DNA from: Enterococcus songbeiensis
GTDB lineage: Bacteria; Bacillota; Bacilli; Lactobacillales; Enterococcaceae
Direction: 5' to 3'
NCBI RefSeq assembly: GCF_005405265.1
Contig: NZ_BJDS01000002.1
Span: forward strand, 62,001 to 126,000
DNA: 64,000 nt
The notes beneath the pieces are model-generated. The model was given only the letters and a program-made list of their open reading frames with translations, did not search any database and had not been told where the DNA came from. The position numbers and the translations under genes are program-made. Below, in pieces: positions 62,384 to 64,000 of this stretch. Position 1 is the first letter of the stretch. Each line of letters begins with the position of its first letter.

Positions 62384-64000
62384 TTAATGGAAGAAATGGC
62401 TTTCTTTGGAAACCTTCGCCAATTTTCGCGTCATTTCAGAAAGATAAGGATAAACGAATGTTCCCAACAATCCAAATACTACGAACAATGCGACCATAAT
62501 CAAAATATTGGCTGTTGCATTTGGCCAGTAGATACCTCCTGCCGGCTCCCGCAAAAGATTGACTGCGTGAGTGAAAGGCAACAAAGGATTGATAAATTGG
62601 AAGAATTTACCGGATACTTGAATCGGATAATTTCCGCCACCACCAGAAATCGACAGCACCAGTAAAATAATCGCAATTCCTTTACCAATATTGCCGAAAA
62701 GGGCTGATAGAACATACACAATCATCATAAAGGCCAGCCCGACAATCAAAGCAAAGAGTACCGCATAGAAGGGATTATGAACATCTACTCCCAACAAGAA
62801 ATAATTTCCCAATGTAACAATCAAGGCTTGGAAAAGAGCCATCGTCAAAAAGGTCAACATCCGCGCTGTAAAGGTTTCACGTTTGGTGTATTTCTTTTTG
62901 TCCGAGCCTTCCAAATGAAACTCCGTAGTTGCTACACTAGACAGCAGCAATGCACCTACCCATAAACACAGTGCCGTATAAAAAGGTGTACTTGCCGAAC
63001 CGTTGTTGGCAATAGGATAGATTTGATTGGTTTGCAATTCCACCGGTTTGGTAAAGAAATCACTCTCTTTTTGAGCATCCAGTTTCAATAGCTTAATGAT
63101 TTCCCCAAGATCGACTTCCTCTTCTCCTGCACGAATAGCAGTCGCAGCCTTATGAAGTCCGGTCTTCAAGGTAGGCCAGTCATTATTGATTAATTCTACG
63201 GCGGCATTTAATGCTGATTCAACTTCCGGTAGTTTTTCATCCACCATGTTCATTGTTGAAGTGATTTCTTTTTTCACTGTTGGCCAGTCGTTTTCAAGAA
63301 AATCAGCAGCAAGACCTAATTTTTGTTCCAAAACAGGCAATTCATTCTTATATAAATCGGCACCTTTATTGATGCCCTCCACGATTTCTGTCATATGCCC
63401 ATTCAACATCGTATTGGCATCATGGACTTCCTGGCGAATCGCAGGCATATCTTTTTGGTATTTTTCTAATAAGCCGATGGCATTTGCAACCGTTTTTTCA
63501 GTAGCATTCAGCAGAGAATCGAAATCAATTTTTTGTGCTTTTTCCAATGCATCTTGTGCTGTTGACAAAGCGGCTACTAATTTTGTCAAAATATCACTCA
63601 CGGTTTTTCCAACCGTGTCAACATCAATGCTGTCAACAAACGTTGCCACTGCAGTTGCGGCAGATTCAATTTCTCCCAGATAATTTTGAATAGCGGTACT
63701 ATTTCCATTTTTTATCAAATCATCCAATGTTGTTAAACGTTTAGAAAAGTCTCCCAGCAAATCATTGGCGTGATTCAATTTTTCGATGATTCCTTGCAAG
63801 GACTGATTTCCAGCCGCTTCTTGCAGTTGGGTCAGAAAGGTCACTAAATCGGTAATTGCCGTTTGTTGACGGGCAATATTGTCTTTAAAATCTTGAATAA
63901 CCTGACTGATATGTTGTTTTTCGACGTCTGTCAGTTGATTATCCGTTAACGCTTGATTGATACTGCTTACGATGGAGGAGGTTGTCGTAGCCACTTGGCT
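62384..64000 (-). CDS. YhgE/Pip domain membrane protein (5' end missing)
   Basis: The frame is still open at the right edge, so this is the C-terminal part, about 538 residues of an expected 800-950. Up to about residue 310 it is a long helical, probably extracytoplasmic, coiled-coil-like region ([20 protein letters not shown], with periodic repeats such as [26 protein letters not shown] and [13 protein letters not shown]). From about residue 330 there are five or six membrane spans ending FVYPYLSEM. This is the YhgE/Pip layout, which includes the lactococcal phage infection protein and type VII secretion/antibiotic-export relatives. The role here is unknown. Confidence 0.87.
   Translation of the reverse strand, partial: SQVATTTSSIVSSINQALTDNQLTDVEKQHISQVIQDFKDNIARQQTAITDLVTFLTQLQEAAGNQSLQGIIEKLNHANDLLGDFSKRLTTLDDLIKNGNSTAIQNYLGEIESAATAVATFVDSIDVDTVGKTVSDILTKLVAALSTAQDALEKAQKIDFDSLLNATEKTVANAIGLLEKYQKDMPAIRQEVHDANTMLNGHMTEIVEGINKGADLYKNELPVLEQKLGLAADFLENDWPTVKKEITSTMNMVDEKLPEVESALNAAVELINNDWPTLKTGLHKAATAIRAGEEEVDLGEIIKLLKLDAQKESDFFTKPVELQTNQIYPIANNGSASTPFYTALCLWVGALLLSSVATTEFHLEGSDKKKYTKRETFTARMLTFLTMALFQALIVTLGNYFLLGVDVHNPFYAVLFALIVGLAFMMIVYVLSALFGNIGKGIAIILLVLSISGGGGNYPIQVSGKFFQFINPLLPFTHAVNLLREPAGGIYWPNATANILIMVALFVVFGLLGTFVYPYLSEMTRKLAKVSKESHFFH

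Overview
The window reads as ordinary chromosome from a low-GC Gram-positive coccus of the order Lactobacillales, most probably Enterococcus. The grounds are the gene content (mevalonate-pathway operon, H2O-forming NADH oxidase, bifunctional AdhE, PepV and PepA peptidases, OpuC, ComN-like regulator), strong AGGAGG ribosome-binding sites, T-box leaders and TTGACA/TATAAT promoters. I cannot name the species from sequence alone. No transposase, integrase, prophage gene, CRISPR array, rRNA or tRNA gene was seen. Both ends cut genes: a DUF554 membrane protein at the left and a YhgE/Pip protein at the right.

Layout: 0-9 kb holds an OppA-like lipoprotein with a flavodoxin-fold reductase, an aldo/keto reductase, a DUF1858/DUF438 (hemerythrin-PAS) pair, a YfcC-type transporter, a quinone-oxidoreductase-like enzyme and a GlsB-type stress protein. 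9-16 kb holds PepA, PepV, an NAD(P)H-hydrate dehydratase, an OatA-like acyltransferase and a YitT protein. 16.8-20.3 kb is hisS-aspS under an Asp-specifier T-box. 20.4-28.7 kb carries a thioesterase, an unannotated 56-aa gene, a TetR-controlled ABC exporter, arsenate reductase, a TMEM175-like channel, truA, and an MBL-fold hydrolase-TetR pair whose promoter sits inside a perfect palindrome. 28.7-30.2 kb is infC-rpmI-rplT with its attenuating leader. 30-35 kb has NADH oxidase, a pentapeptide-repeat protein, a CorA-like transporter and a deoxynucleoside kinase.

35.0-39.1 kb is the lower mevalonate operon (mvaK1-mvaD-mvaK2-fni), leading to isopentenyl and dimethylallyl diphosphate. 39.1-43.3 kb is a ketodeoxyuronate/KDG catabolic operon (IclR regulator, kdgA, kdgK, kduI, kduD). 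44-46.8 kb is adhE with two Rex-like operators. 46.8-50.3 kb is queA / tgt-yajC-comN; between queA and tgt, on the opposite strand, lies what looks like an independent ~350-nt transcript with a strong promoter and terminator. 50.4-52.9 kb has a VOC dioxygenase and a DAHP synthase under a T-box. 52.9-56.6 kb looks like a murein-peptide scavenging operon (OppA-like, Ala-Glu epimerase, NlpC/P60 endopeptidase). 56.9-62.2 kb is an osmolyte/potassium island (opuCABCD facing a KimA-like K+ importer), both families known as c-di-AMP targets elsewhere.

Most promising for follow-up: the uncharacterised RNA at about 48887-49240, with a possible 25-residue basic peptide at its 5' end; the promoter-in-palindrome of the MBL/TetR operon; the non-AUG start suggested for infC; the orphan 56-aa gene at 21008-21178; and the small regulons (Rex, T-boxes, TetR repeats). 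Starts were chosen by Shine-Dalgarno spacing. Family assignments rest on recognised motifs and remembered homologues, not on searches.
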